A stretch of 64,000 nucleotides of DNA from Chania multitudinisentens RB-25 (lineage in GTDB: Bacteria; Pseudomonadota; Gammaproteobacteria; Enterobacterales; Enterobacteriaceae), in assembly GCF_000520015.2 (NCBI RefSeq), contig NZ_CP007044.2:3472001-3536000 (forward strand), in the 5' to 3' direction. Of the stretch, positions 8,564-17,372 are shown in pieces. Every line of letters starts with the position of its first letter. Position 1 is the stretch's first letter. The notes beneath the pieces are model-generated. The model ran no database searches. It saw only the letters and a list, made by a program, of their open reading frames with translations, and was not told the DNA's origin. The position numbers and the translations under genes are program-made.

Positions 8564-8848
8564 GTGGCTGTTTTAAATCGTAGCGTCCAAAAAAGGGATT
8601 ATCACAGCCGCGGGTTTACGTATTCAGATATTGTTTATGCGAAAAATATTCCTAAAAAATGTTACTTTTGGTTAATGGTTGTTAACCTACTGATTCAGTA
8701 CGCAGTGGATCAAGGTATTACCGTAGGAACCCATAAAATTACTCTGACTACTCATTCTCTCTCTATGTATTTTATTGAAAATCGTTTTGATCTCAGTTTT
8801 GAATTGGGAACAATGCTGAAAATGTATGAAATGCCAATGGCTGAGTGA
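8564..8848 (+). CDS. Small protein of unknown function (94 aa)
   Basis: GTG start at 8564 with a good GAGAGGAAG ribosome site about five bases upstream. I do not recognise the protein. It starts MAVLNRSVQKRDYHSRGF, has a short hydrophobic stretch near residues 35-47 (FWLMVVNLLIQYAV) and ends FELGTMLKMYEMPMAE. It is AT-richer than its neighbours and lies between rssB and ugd, a position without a gene in E. coli. It could be transcribed with ugd, 96 bp downstream. A chance ORF remains possible. Confidence 0.4.
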   Translation: MAVLNRSVQKRDYHSRGFTYSDIVYAKNIPKKCYFWLMVVNLLIQYAVDQGITVGTHKITLTTHSLSMYFIENRFDLSFELGTMLKMYEMPMAE

Positions 8849-8944
8849 GTTTTTGGCCATTAATTCCTCTGGTGCTGCGGTGGCAGTGGAAGATGCATAG
8901 AAATAATTTCATGATTTTTTAATTTGAGAAACTAGGATTTTCCA

Positions 8945-10288
8945 ATGAAAGTAACAGTTTTCGGTATTGGCTATGTTGGCTTGGTTCAGGCTGCGGTACT
9001 GGCTGAGGTTGGCCACGATGTCATGTGTATTGATGTGGACGAAAAGAAAGTTGAGAATCTCAAAAAAGGGAATATTCCTATCTTTGAGCCTGGTTTAACC
9101 CCTCTGGTACAACAAAATTATGCAGCAGGGCGTTTGCATTTTACCACTGATGCGCAGGCGGGGGTGGCTCACGGTACGATTCAATTTATCGCGGTGGGAA
9201 CACCGCCAGATGAAGACGGCTCTGCCGATCTGAAATATGTCACCGCAGTAGCGCGGACTATTGCTGAATACATGACTGACCGGAAAGTCGTGATTGATAA
9301 ATCTACTGTACCAGTAGGCACCGCAGATAAAGTGCGTGAAGTGATGGCGGAGACGTTGCAAAAGCGTGGCAGCGCCATTCCGTTTGATGTCGTTTCCAAC
9401 CCGGAATTCCTTAAAGAAGGTGCTGCGGTGGCTGACTGCATGCGCCCTGAACGTATCGTTATTGGTACAGATAACAAAGAGGTTATTGAGCCTTTGCGTG
9501 AGCTGTATGAGCCATTCAACCGCAATCATGATCGTATGATCCTGATGGATATCCGTAGTGCCGAGCTGACCAAGTATGCTGCCAACTGTATGTTGGCGAC
9601 CAAAATCAGCTTCATGAACGAAATTTCTAATCTGGCAGAAATGCTGGGGGCTGATATTGAGAAAGTGCGCCAGGGTATCGGTTCTGATTCCCGTATTGGT
9701 TATCACTTCATTTATCCAGGTTGTGGCTACGGAGGTTCCTGTTTCCCGAAAGATGTTCAAGCACTGATTCGTACGGCAGAGCATATTGGCTATCAACCGA
9801 AGCTATTACAGGCGGTTGAACAGGTGAACGCTCAGCAGAAATATAAACTGACAGAGTTTATCAAACAGCATTTTGGCCATGATGTGAAAGGGAAAACCTT
9901 TGCGTTGTGGGGGCTGGCATTTAAACCTAATACCGATGATATGCGCGAGGCATCCAGCCGGGTGTTGATGGAAACCTTGTGGGAACTGGGTGCTGTTGTT
10001 CAGGCTTATGACCCTGAAGCAATGAACGAAGCACAACGTATTTATGGCCAGCGCACCGATTTGAAACTGATGGGAACCAAAGAAGCAGCATTACAGGATG
10101 CTGATGCTTTGGTAATCTGCACCGAATGGCAGAATTTCCGGGCGCCTGATTTTGACGTTATGAAAAAGGTCTTGAAACAGCCTGTGATTTTCGATGGGCG
10201 TAATTTGTTCGATCCAGAACGTATGCAGGCGCGTGGTTTTACTTATTATGGTATTGGGCGCGGTGCATCAATTAAACCGGTTATTTAA
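8945..10288 (+). CDS. ugd: UDP-glucose 6-dehydrogenase
   Basis: 447 residues. It has an N-terminal NAD-binding glycine motif GIGYVGLVQAAVLAE, the family block NPEFLKEGAAV, and the active-site cysteine in GYGGSCFPKD. The central dimerisation helix and C-terminal UDP-binding domain (WGLAFKPNTDDMREASS) are complete. It oxidises UDP-glucose twice to UDP-glucuronate, a precursor for capsule, colanic acid, LPS and aminoarabinose. It is followed after nine bases by an epimerase gene that would use its product, so the two form an operon. It stands where E. coli has galU, next to hns. Confidence 0.95.
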   Translation: MKVTVFGIGYVGLVQAAVLAEVGHDVMCIDVDEKKVENLKKGNIPIFEPGLTPLVQQNYAAGRLHFTTDAQAGVAHGTIQFIAVGTPPDEDGSADLKYVTAVARTIAEYMTDRKVVIDKSTVPVGTADKVREVMAETLQKRGSAIPFDVVSNPEFLKEGAAVADCMRPERIVIGTDNKEVIEPLRELYEPFNRNHDRMILMDIRSAELTKYAANCMLATKISFMNEISNLAEMLGADIEKVRQGIGSDSRIGYHFIYPGCGYGGSCFPKDVQALIRTAEHIGYQPKLLQAVEQVNAQQKYKLTEFIKQHFGHDVKGKTFALWGLAFKPNTDDMREASSRVLMETLWELGAVVQAYDPEAMNEAQRIYGQRTDLKLMGTKEAALQDADALVICTEWQNFRAPDFDVMKKVLKQPVIFDGRNLFDPERMQARGFTYYGIGRGASIKPVI

Positions 10289-10297
10289 GAGGTGAAC

Positions 10298-11308
10298 ATG
10301 AAATTCCTGGTTACAGGCGCTGCTGGGTTTATTGGGTACCACGTAGTAGAGCGTTTGTTAGCCGCTGGGCATCAGGTTATCGGTATCGATAACCTGAATG
10401 ATTATTATGATATCAGCCTGAAACAGGCTCGGCTTGATTTGTTGATTGAGAAATCGGCATTTCAATTTATCAAGCTGGATTTGGCTGATAGCGGTGGTAT
10501 AGCCAGGCTTTTTGTTGAGCACCAGTTTGAACGTGTTATTCATCTTGGTGCTCAGGCAGGAGTTCGTTATTCGTTAGACAACCCTTTGGCTTACGCTGAT
10601 TCAAATCTGATTGGTCATTTGAACATCCTTGAAGGATGCCGACATAATAAGGTAGAGCATTTGTTGTATGCCTCATCCAGTTCGGTATATGGCCTTAACC
10701 GCAAGTTGCCATTCTCAACGGAAGACTCGGTGGATCATCCAATATCACTGTATGCAGCCACTAAAAAAGCCAATGAATTGATGTCACACAGTTATTCGCA
10801 TTTATATAACCTTCCTACTACCGGTTTACGTTTTTTTACCGTATATGGCCCTTGGGGGCGCCCGGATATGGCATTGTTTAAATTTACTAAAGCGATATTG
10901 GCGGGTGAAAGCATCGAAGTATATAACCACGGTGAAATGCATCGTGATTTTACTTACATTGATGATATTACTGAGGCGATCATGCGTTTACAGGCCATTG
11001 TCCCTCAACCTAATCCCGATTGGACGGTAGAACAGGGCTCGCCAGCAACCAGCTCTGCGCCGTATCATGTTTATAATATCGGCAACAGTAGCCCTGTGAA
11101 GCTAATGGAATATATTCATGCTCTGGAAGCGGCATTAGGTCTCATAGCCCATAAAAATATGTTACCGATGCAACCTGGTGACGTTATGGATACTAGTGCA
11201 GATACTGAAGAACTTTACCAGACTATTGGGTTTAGACCCGGCGTCAGCGTTAAAGAAGGCGTTAAGCGATTTGTTGAATGGTATAAAACATTTTACAGAA
11301 TTCAGTAA
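10298..11308 (+). CDS. UDP-glucuronate 4-epimerase (NAD-dependent extended SDR)
   Basis: 336 residues from the ATG at 10298, preferred to a GTG six bases upstream because AAGAGG lies about five bases before it. NAD-binding GAAGFIGYHVVERLL is at the N-terminus; the catalytic serine region (SSSSVYG) and YAATKKANE (YxxxK) follow. The block RFFTVYGPWGRPDMALFKFT is typical of UDP-GlcA 4-epimerases rather than GalE. It would convert UDP-glucuronate from the upstream ugd into UDP-galacturonate for surface polysaccharide. A terminator follows at 11331. Confidence 0.9.
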   Translation: MKFLVTGAAGFIGYHVVERLLAAGHQVIGIDNLNDYYDISLKQARLDLLIEKSAFQFIKLDLADSGGIARLFVEHQFERVIHLGAQAGVRYSLDNPLAYADSNLIGHLNILEGCRHNKVEHLLYASSSSVYGLNRKLPFSTEDSVDHPISLYAATKKANELMSHSYSHLYNLPTTGLRFFTVYGPWGRPDMALFKFTKAILAGESIEVYNHGEMHRDFTYIDDITEAIMRLQAIVPQPNPDWTVEQGSPATSSAPYHVYNIGNSSPVKLMEYIHALEAALGLIAHKNMLPMQPGDVMDTSADTEELYQTIGFRPGVSVKEGVKRFVEWYKTFYRIQ

Positions 11309-11330
11309 CTGAATGATATACAGAGTAAAT

Positions 11331-11354
11331 AAAGGGGCTTTGGTCCCTTTTTTT
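11331..11354 (+). terminator. Rho-independent terminator of ugd-epimerase operon
   Basis: AAAGGG (11331-11336) pairs with CCCTTT (11345-11350) and runs into seven T residues. It lies 23 bp after the epimerase stop. Confidence 0.65.
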
Positions 11355-11411
11355 CAGAATTATACTCATGCCTGGTGGTTTAGAGTAGAAGTTAAAATTG
11401 GTATATAAAGT

Positions 11412-11436
11412 AAAAAGCTCCCATTGGGAGCTTTTT
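11412..11436 (-). terminator. Rho-independent terminator of hns
   Basis: Symmetric hairpin AGCTCCC-ATT-GGGAGCT flanked by A and T runs, so it can terminate in both directions. It lies 23 bp beyond the hns stop. Confidence 0.8.
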
Positions 11437-11458
11437 ACTAGCTAACTAAGAATCACTA

Positions 11459-11866
11459 TTACAGCAGGAAATCATCTAAAGATTTACCTTGATCTTCGAT
11501 AGCTTTTTTAATCACTGCTGGAGTGCGGCCTTGGCCGGTCCAGGTTTTCATTTCACCGTTTTCATCTTTATATTGGTATTTAGCAGGGCGTGCCGCACGT
11601 TTTGCTTTACCTGCAGCTTTGGTTGCCGCCATAGTTTGCAGCAATTCGTTTGGATCAATACCATCAGCAATCAGCATTTCACGGTATTGCTGTAGCTTAC
11701 GCGTACGCTCTTCAATTTCTGCCTGAGCTTGGCTATCTTCTTCACGACGCTCGTTAACAACAACTTCGAGTTTCTCAAGCATCTCTTCCAGTGTTTCCAA
11801 GCTGCATTCTCTAGCTTGGGCACGTAGAGTACGGATGTTGTTCAAAATCTTTAATGCTTCGCTCAT
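11459..11866 (-). CDS. hns: DNA-binding nucleoid protein H-NS
   Basis: 135 residues (E. coli 137). The N-terminal helical oligomerisation region (about 1-65; MSEALKILNNIRTLRAQARE) is followed by a basic linker and the C-terminal DNA-binding domain with the AT-hook-like TWTGQGRTP motif. H-NS silences AT-rich DNA, including acquired genes. A GAGACTAG-like ribosome site precedes the ATG. The 690-bp gap to tdk is AT-rich, suited to H-NS autoregulation. Confidence 0.97.
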   Translation of the reverse strand: MSEALKILNNIRTLRAQARECSLETLEEMLEKLEVVVNERREEDSQAQAEIEERTRKLQQYREMLIADGIDPNELLQTMAATKAAGKAKRAARPAKYQYKDENGEMKTWTGQGRTPAVIKKAIEDQGKSLDDFLL

Positions 11867-12557
11867 TGTTCTAGTCTCAAATTATATTGGTGGGGGAAGA
11901 CGTTTTGATAATAATAGAGTGCTCCTTTCTTTTCTGCAATAGCCAAATTGAAATGGCACTAAATTTATCTTTAAAAAACCTCATTACTGAGAACTATCCA
12001 GCTAATAGTACCAATAAATCTAACTATTATTCTATGCGCTTCTGAGCTAAATTTTCAACAAAGGTTGCAGGCTTGTCAGGCAAAAAAGCATTTTGTTGGT
12101 CAGTTATAATTCTGTTTTATAACAATATGAAGATGAATTTGTGGGTCTAATCACTACCAGAGTGAAACTAGTGTAAAAGTATATGAGGAAAGAGAACACC
12201 AGAATCCGCATCGTGTGGGTATTAAAATTAAGCCTCGTGCAATTGGCGCTAAACCTTTTAATAGCGAAGTTCTCTGTGAGCCAACCGAGTTTCATCGGAT
12301 TGTTGATGATAGTTGAGTAACCATTAATGAATCTGGTTAATCATTAGTAATAATTAAATGGTTGTGGTTCAAGATAAGGTTTCCGGAAAATAGAGGTAAA
12401 AATGGGCAAGATTTGTAGCAAAATGCTGCGTTTGACACCTAATCTATTACATATTCGTTAATGATTAGCTGGCAGGCTCAGTCTGGCAGGAGGATATGCT
12501 ACACTGGCGGCCAAGATTTTTAACTGAATATTTCTTATACCATTGGGAGTGCGGGCC
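11867..12557. other. AT-rich divergent intergenic region hns/tdk
   Basis: 690 bp holding the leaders of hns (left) and tdk (right). It is AT-rich with T and A tracts near 11960-12060. Between about 12123 and 12316 one plus-strand frame stays open for some 60 codons without an ATG and reads as a plausible polar peptide (HQNPHRVGIKIKPRAIGAK and onward); this might be a gene remnant. A separate 45-codon hydrophobic ORF (12183-12320) overlaps it without a ribosome site. I cannot name either one. Confidence 0.4.
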
Positions 12558-13151
12558 GTGGCTCAACTTTATTTTTATTATTCTGCAATGAATGCTGGAA
12601 AATCTACTGCGCTATTACAATCTTCATATAACTATCAAGAACGTGGTATGCGAACGTTGGTGTTTACGGCAGAAATCGACCATCGTTTTGGGGTGGGTCA
12701 AGTGAGTTCCCGAATAGGATTATCCTCACCAGCGGAGCTTTATAATAATGAAACCCCATTGTATGCAATGATTAATCGGGAACATCAACAGCAGCCTGTG
12801 CATTGTGTATTAGTAGACGAAAGTCAATTCTTGACTAAAGGGCAGGTTGAAGAACTTAGTGATGTTGTTGACCAATTAGATATCCCGGTGTTGTGTTATG
12901 GATTGCGCACAGACTTTCTTGGTGAGTTGTTTGTTGGTAGCCACTATTTACTGGCTTGGGCAGACAAACTGATTGAACTGAAAACCATCTGCCATTGTGG
13001 GCGCAAAGCGAATATGGTGCTTCGTTTGGGAGAAGGGGGAAAGGCGATGCATTCCGGCGAACAGGTGGTCATTGGTGGTAATGAAAGCTATGTATCCGTA
13101 TGCCGTAAACATTACAAGGAAGCGATAAAGCTTCCCACGGCCCAGCTTTAG
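12558..13151 (+). CDS. tdk: Thymidine kinase
   Basis: 197 residues from the GTG at 12558, the position equivalent to the E. coli start (MAQLYFYYSAMNAGKST) and preceded by GGGAG. The P-loop is SAMNAGKST; the Walker B-like VLVDESQF, the lasso-domain zinc cysteines (CHCGRKA, CRKH) and the YCYGLRTDF-like LCYGLRTDF block are present. It phosphorylates thymidine and deoxyuridine in salvage. The C-terminus is a few residues shorter than in E. coli. Confidence 0.95.
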   Translation: MAQLYFYYSAMNAGKSTALLQSSYNYQERGMRTLVFTAEIDHRFGVGQVSSRIGLSSPAELYNNETPLYAMINREHQQQPVHCVLVDESQFLTKGQVEELSDVVDQLDIPVLCYGLRTDFLGELFVGSHYLLAWADKLIELKTICHCGRKANMVLRLGEGGKAMHSGEQVVIGGNESYVSVCRKHYKEAIKLPTAQL

Positions 13152-13277
13152 CCGTAGAAGCCCTAGGCTGCTCCAGGGTGGCATAAGGGCTATTAGATGC
13201 CAATAAAACGGTAGGGAGGCAAATAGAACGCGTTTTTCAGGGGGTAAGAAAAACGATAACTATTCTGAAGCGATAAA

Positions 13278-13310
13278 GAAAAATGCCAGTCAGGGTTTAG
13301 CTGACTGGCA
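13278..13310 (-). terminator. Rho-independent terminator of adhE
   Basis: On the minus strand a 10-bp stem (TGCCAGTCAG with CTGACTGGCA, 13284-13293 and 13301-13310) is followed by TTTTTCTTT. It lies about 40 bp after the adhE stop. Confidence 0.85.
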
Positions 13311-13349
13311 TGGTGCAGAAGATAGGTATTTTATCCGTTCAAAGGGCGA

Positions 13350-16022
13350 TTATTTCTTGGCCTTTTTTTCTGCTTTGGCCGCAACAGGGGCCGCTACTGC
13401 CACTTCTTCTGTCGCTTCGCTGAATTCGCGGCCATAGAAGGTATCCAGCATGATTTGCTTAAGCTCAGCAATCAGCGGATAGCGCGGGTTAGCCCCCGTA
13501 CATTGGTCATCAAACGCATCTTCAGACAGTTTGTCGACTTTCGCCAGGAAGTCCGCTTCTTGTACACCAGCTTCACGGATAGAGGTTGGAATACCCAGCT
13601 CGGTTTTGAGCTCGTCCAGCCACTTCAGCAGCTTCTCGATTTTCTGGGCGGTACGATCACCTGCGGCGCTTAGTCCAAGGTGATCGGCAATCTCTGCGTA
13701 ACGACGACGAGCCTGCGGACGATCGTACTGGCTGAAGGCAGTCTGCTTGGTCGGGTTATCGTTGGCGTTATAACGGATCACGTTCGAGATCAGCATGGCG
13801 TTAGCCAAACCATGCGGGATATGGAACTCGGAACCCAATTTGTGGGCCATAGAGTGACACACACCCAAGAAGGCGTTAGCAAACGCGATACCGGCGATAG
13901 TGGCAGCATTGTGTACACGTTCACGGGCTACCGGGTTTTTTGCGCCTTCTTTATAGCTGATTGGCAGATATTCTTTCAGTAATTTCAGGGCTTGCAGCGC
14001 CTGACCATCTGAATATTCGTTCGCCAGTACAGAAACATAAGCTTCCAGAGCGTGAGTTACCGCGTCCAAGCCACCGAAAGCGCAGAGGGATTTTGGCATG
14101 TTCATCACCAGGTTGGCATCGACAATCGCCATGTCTGGGGTCAGAGCATAGTCCGCCAGTGGATATTTCTGGCCAGTTGCATCGTCAGTCACTACCGCAA
14201 ACGGTGTTACTTCTGAGCCGGTACCCGAAGTGGTCGTAACGGCGATCATCTTCGCTTTCACGCCCATTTTCGGGAACTTGTAGATACGTTTACGGATATC
14301 CATAAAGCGCAGCGCCAGGTCTTCGAAATGGGTTTCCGGGTGTTCATACAGCACCCACATGATTTTCGCTGCATCCATGGGTGAACCACCGCCCAGTGCG
14401 ATGATCACGTCTGGTTTGAAGGAGTTCATCTGCTCAGCACCTTTACGCACGATGCTCAGCGTTGGATCAGCTTCTACTTCAAAGAACACTTCAGTTTCAA
14501 TACCGTGCGATTTCAGAACTTTGGTGATCTGATCGGCATAGCCGTTATTGAACAGGTAACGGTCGGTAACGATAAAGGCGCGTTTTGCCCCATCGGTAGC
14601 AACTTCTTCCAATGCGATTGGCAATGAACCACGGCGGAAGTAGATTGATTTAGGAAGTTTGTGCCACAACATATTTTCAGCCCGCTTCGCAACAGTTTTC
14701 TTGTTGATCAAGTGTTTTGGCCCGACGTTTTCAGAGATGGAGTTACCCCCCCATGAACCGCAGCCCAAGGTCAGCGATGGTGCGAGTTTGAAGTTGTATA
14801 AATCACCGATCCCACCTTGCGAAGCCGGGGTGTTAATCAGGATACGCGCGGTTTTCATCTTATCGCCGAAATACTCAACGCGTGCAGTCTGGTTATCTTG
14901 ATCGGTGTACAGGCAAGAGGTGTGGCCGATACCGCCCATGGCGACCAGTTTTTCGGCTTTGCTGACGGCGTCTTCAAAATCTTTTGCCCGATACATTGCC
15001 AAGGTAGGCGAGAGTTTTTCGTGGGCAAATGGCTCAGACTCATCAACCAACTTTACTTCACCGATCAGGATCTTGGTATTGCCAGGCACTTTAAGGCCTG
15101 CCATTTCAGCAATCTTCGGCGCGGATTGGCCAACGATAGCAGCATTCAGGCCGCCATTTTTCAGGATGATATCCTGAACCGCTTTCAGTTCTTTCCCCTG
15201 TAACAGGTAGCCACCGTGGGAAGCGAAACGCTCACGAACGGCGTCATAGATAGAGTCAACTACGATAACCGACTGTTCAGAAGCACAGATGACACCGCTG
15301 TCGAAGGTTTTGGACATCAGAATAGAAGCGACGGCGCGTTTGATATCAGCGGATTCATCCACGACAACCGGGGTATTACCGGCACCTACACCAATAGCGG
15401 GTTTGCCGGAACTATAGGCGGCTTTCACCATGCCTGGGCCGCCGGTAGCCAGAATCAGATTAATGTCTGGGTGATGCATCAGTTGGTTAGACAGGTCAAC
15501 CGTAGGTTGATCGATCCAGCCCACGATGTCTTTTGGTGCACCTGCTGCGATAGCCGCCTGCAACACGATATCTGCCGCTTTGTTGGTGGCGTTTTTCGCT
15601 CGCGGATGTGGGGAGAAAATAATACCGTTACGGGTTTTCAGGCTGATAAGCGCTTTGAAAATCGCGGTAGACGTCGGGTTGGTGGTAGGAACGATACCGC
15701 AGATCAGGCCGATAGGTTCAGCAATGGTGATAGTACCAAAGGTGTCATCTTCAGAGAGGATGCCGCAAGTTTTTTCATCTTTATAAGCGTTGTAGATATA
15801 TTCGGAAGCGAAGTGGTTTTTAATCACCTTATCTTCAACGATACCCATACCGGATTCTTCGACGGCCATTTTAGCCAGAGGAATACGGGCATCGGCAGCG
15901 GCGAGGGCTGCGGCACGGAAAATCTTATCAACTTGCTCTTGTGAGAAGTTGGCATATTCGCGCTGGGCCTTTTTGACACGTGCGACAAGCTCGTTCAATT
16001 CAGCAACATTCGTTACAGCCAT
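13350..16022 (-). CDS. adhE: Bifunctional acetaldehyde-CoA/alcohol dehydrogenase
   Basis: 890 residues (E. coli 891). The N-terminal half (about 1-440) is a CoA-acylating aldehyde dehydrogenase with the catalytic cysteine in FDSGVICASEQSV. The C-terminal half is an iron-dependent alcohol dehydrogenase with GGGSPMDAAK and the metal-binding histidines of DAVTHALEAYVS and GVCHSMAHKLGSEFHIPHG. It reduces acetyl-CoA to ethanol in fermentation, recycles NADH, and forms spirosome filaments. The C-terminus is an alanine-lysine-rich tail. The ATG has a GGAGAG ribosome site. A 650-bp upstream region probably carries its control sites. Confidence 0.97.
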   Translation of the reverse strand: MAVTNVAELNELVARVKKAQREYANFSQEQVDKIFRAAALAAADARIPLAKMAVEESGMGIVEDKVIKNHFASEYIYNAYKDEKTCGILSEDDTFGTITIAEPIGLICGIVPTTNPTSTAIFKALISLKTRNGIIFSPHPRAKNATNKAADIVLQAAIAAGAPKDIVGWIDQPTVDLSNQLMHHPDINLILATGGPGMVKAAYSSGKPAIGVGAGNTPVVVDESADIKRAVASILMSKTFDSGVICASEQSVIVVDSIYDAVRERFASHGGYLLQGKELKAVQDIILKNGGLNAAIVGQSAPKIAEMAGLKVPGNTKILIGEVKLVDESEPFAHEKLSPTLAMYRAKDFEDAVSKAEKLVAMGGIGHTSCLYTDQDNQTARVEYFGDKMKTARILINTPASQGGIGDLYNFKLAPSLTLGCGSWGGNSISENVGPKHLINKKTVAKRAENMLWHKLPKSIYFRRGSLPIALEEVATDGAKRAFIVTDRYLFNNGYADQITKVLKSHGIETEVFFEVEADPTLSIVRKGAEQMNSFKPDVIIALGGGSPMDAAKIMWVLYEHPETHFEDLALRFMDIRKRIYKFPKMGVKAKMIAVTTTSGTGSEVTPFAVVTDDATGQKYPLADYALTPDMAIVDANLVMNMPKSLCAFGGLDAVTHALEAYVSVLANEYSDGQALQALKLLKEYLPISYKEGAKNPVARERVHNAATIAGIAFANAFLGVCHSMAHKLGSEFHIPHGLANAMLISNVIRYNANDNPTKQTAFSQYDRPQARRRYAEIADHLGLSAAGDRTAQKIEKLLKWLDELKTELGIPTSIREAGVQEADFLAKVDKLSEDAFDDQCTGANPRYPLIAELKQIMLDTFYGREFSEATEEVAVAAPVAAKAEKKAKK

Positions 16023-16674
16023 AATGCTCTCCTGATAATGTTAAACTCTTTCAGTAAATCAGCCGTCCGAGCAACCAGTATAACAGGTGGGGAACGAGTG
16101 TCTGTTAAGCGGCAGCGAGTTTCCCGCTTTTTCGGCTCATGGTGCTGATTTACTTAAAGAGCTTCATCAAGTACAAGGCTGGCCGTTGGCAGGTTTGTAA
16201 TGCTGCCTTCTATTCCGAACCTGTTCTACCTTCTGACTATGGTGGAAAGCTTAACGATTCTTGAGTGGCTATTTTGTGATTTAAATCATAAAAACCAAAA
16301 GCTGACACCTTTCAGCAGGCGGTTGTTGATATTGATTCTCATAAAAGGGCGAATTGTAGGCATTTTTGTATTTGAGGCATCAATAGCTATACATCGCCGT
16401 TAACAAAGAAGAATTATTTTGTAACATTATATCGTGCTAGGGAAAAATGCTGTTTGCGATCGATGGATTACCAGATGAAATTCTATTACATTAGCGCGCG
16501 TCTACCCAAGGGACTCGGCGTTGCAGGTGGCAAGCGTATTCTGATGGCCGAACATCGGCTGGGAACAGATTTGAATGTGAGGGGTTTTGCTCAGCAAGTA
16601 GGTTGCTCACTCATCCAAGTACGACGATTATATAAACAGTATCCTTTTTACAGCTATTTCATGCGGAGTTTTTC
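16023..16674. other. Intergenic region between adhE and ychE
   Basis: 652 bp between divergent genes. It holds the adhE leader and promoters (leftward) and those of ychE (rightward). The only defined element I see is the palindrome at 16275-16290. A 95-codon plus-strand frame from 16454 runs into the start of ychE and has no family resemblance, so it is not called. Confidence 0.4.
16275..16290. promoter_or_regulatory. CRP/FNR-type palindrome upstream of adhE
   Basis: TGTGATTTAAATCATA contains the perfect 12-bp palindrome TGATTTAAATCA. It fits a CRP site (TGTGA-N6-TCATA, 9 of 10 core bases) and nearly fits an FNR site (12 of 14). It lies 253 bp upstream of the adhE start. Which regulator binds cannot be told from sequence. 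Confidence 0.45.
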
Positions 16675-17319
16675 GTGGGCCAATCTTTATTGGATTTTTC
16701 CGTCTACATCAAGTTCTTTGTCGGCTTGTTTGCATTGGTAAACCCGGTGGGTATTTTGCCGGTATTTATTAGCATGACCAGCTATCAGGCGGAGGCTGTA
16801 CGCAATAAAACCAATCTGACGGCGAATTTGTCGGTGGCGATTATTTTGTGGACTTCGCTATTTTTGGGTGAGGCAATACTGCGAGTGTTCGGTATTTCCA
16901 TCGACTCATTCCGTATCGCGGGTGGGATCTTGGTGGTAACCATTGCGATGTCGATGATCAGCGGTAAGTTGGGTGAAGACAAACAGAACAAACAGGAAAA
17001 ATCAGAAAGTGCAATCCGTGAAAGCATTGGGGTAGTTCCACTGGCTTTGCCATTGATGGCGGGGCCGGGGGCAATCAGCTCTACCATTGTGTGGAGTTCG
17101 CGTTACCACAGTTGGCAAAACCTGCTGGGTTTTAGTTTAGCCGTCGCTGTATTTGCTTTTTGCTGTTGGTTGCTGTTCCGTGCAGCGCCATTGTTGGTAC
17201 GTTTGTTAGGGCAAACCGGTATCAACGTCATTACGCGTATTATGGGGCTGTTGCTGATGGCATTGGGGATCGAGTTTATTGTCACCGGAATTAAGACGCT
17301 ATTTCCTGGTCTGTTGTAG
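16675..17319 (+). CDS. ychE: MarC-family inner membrane protein YchE
   Basis: 214 residues (E. coli 215) from a GTG at 16675 preceded by GCGGAG. It is a hydrophobic protein with about six predicted membrane segments, beginning FSVYIKFFVGLFALVNPVGI; the NPVG block is characteristic of the MarC/UPF0056 family. The function is unknown; the family was once linked to multiple antibiotic resistance without firm support. It sits between adhE and opp as in E. coli. Confidence 0.92.
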   Translation: MGQSLLDFSVYIKFFVGLFALVNPVGILPVFISMTSYQAEAVRNKTNLTANLSVAIILWTSLFLGEAILRVFGISIDSFRIAGGILVVTIAMSMISGKLGEDKQNKQEKSESAIRESIGVVPLALPLMAGPGAISSTIVWSSRYHSWQNLLGFSLAVAVFAFCCWLLFRAAPLLVRLLGQTGINVITRIMGLLLMALGIEFIVTGIKTLFPGLL

Positions 17320-17350
17320 CCACAAACAGGTGCCGACACATTTAAAGTTG

Positions 17351-17372
17351 AAAGGCCCACATGTGGGCCTTT
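17351..17372 (+). terminator. Rho-independent terminator of ychE
   Basis: A perfect 22-bp palindrome built from AAAGGCCCACA and its complement, followed by TTTCATCTT, 31 bp after the ychE stop. Being symmetric it could work in both directions. Confidence 0.75.

Noticed and set aside
8875..8889. CTGCGGTGGCAGTGG before ugd, resembling the RfaH ops element
   Set aside because: It needs a substitution and an insertion to match GGCGGTAG-type ops, and no long polysaccharide operon follows.
12104..12295. 63-codon minus-strand ORF between hns and tdk
   Set aside because: No ribosome site, AT-driven composition and no recognisable family.
13680..15944. Several long plus-strand ORFs opposite adhE (up to 242 codons)
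   Set aside because: They are shadows of a strongly biased coding sequence; the minus-strand AdhE is complete and unambiguous.
16454..16741. 95-codon ORF upstream of and overlapping ychE
   Set aside because: It overlaps the true ychE start in another frame and its last third is a shadow of ychE; the first part has no ribosome site or known motif.
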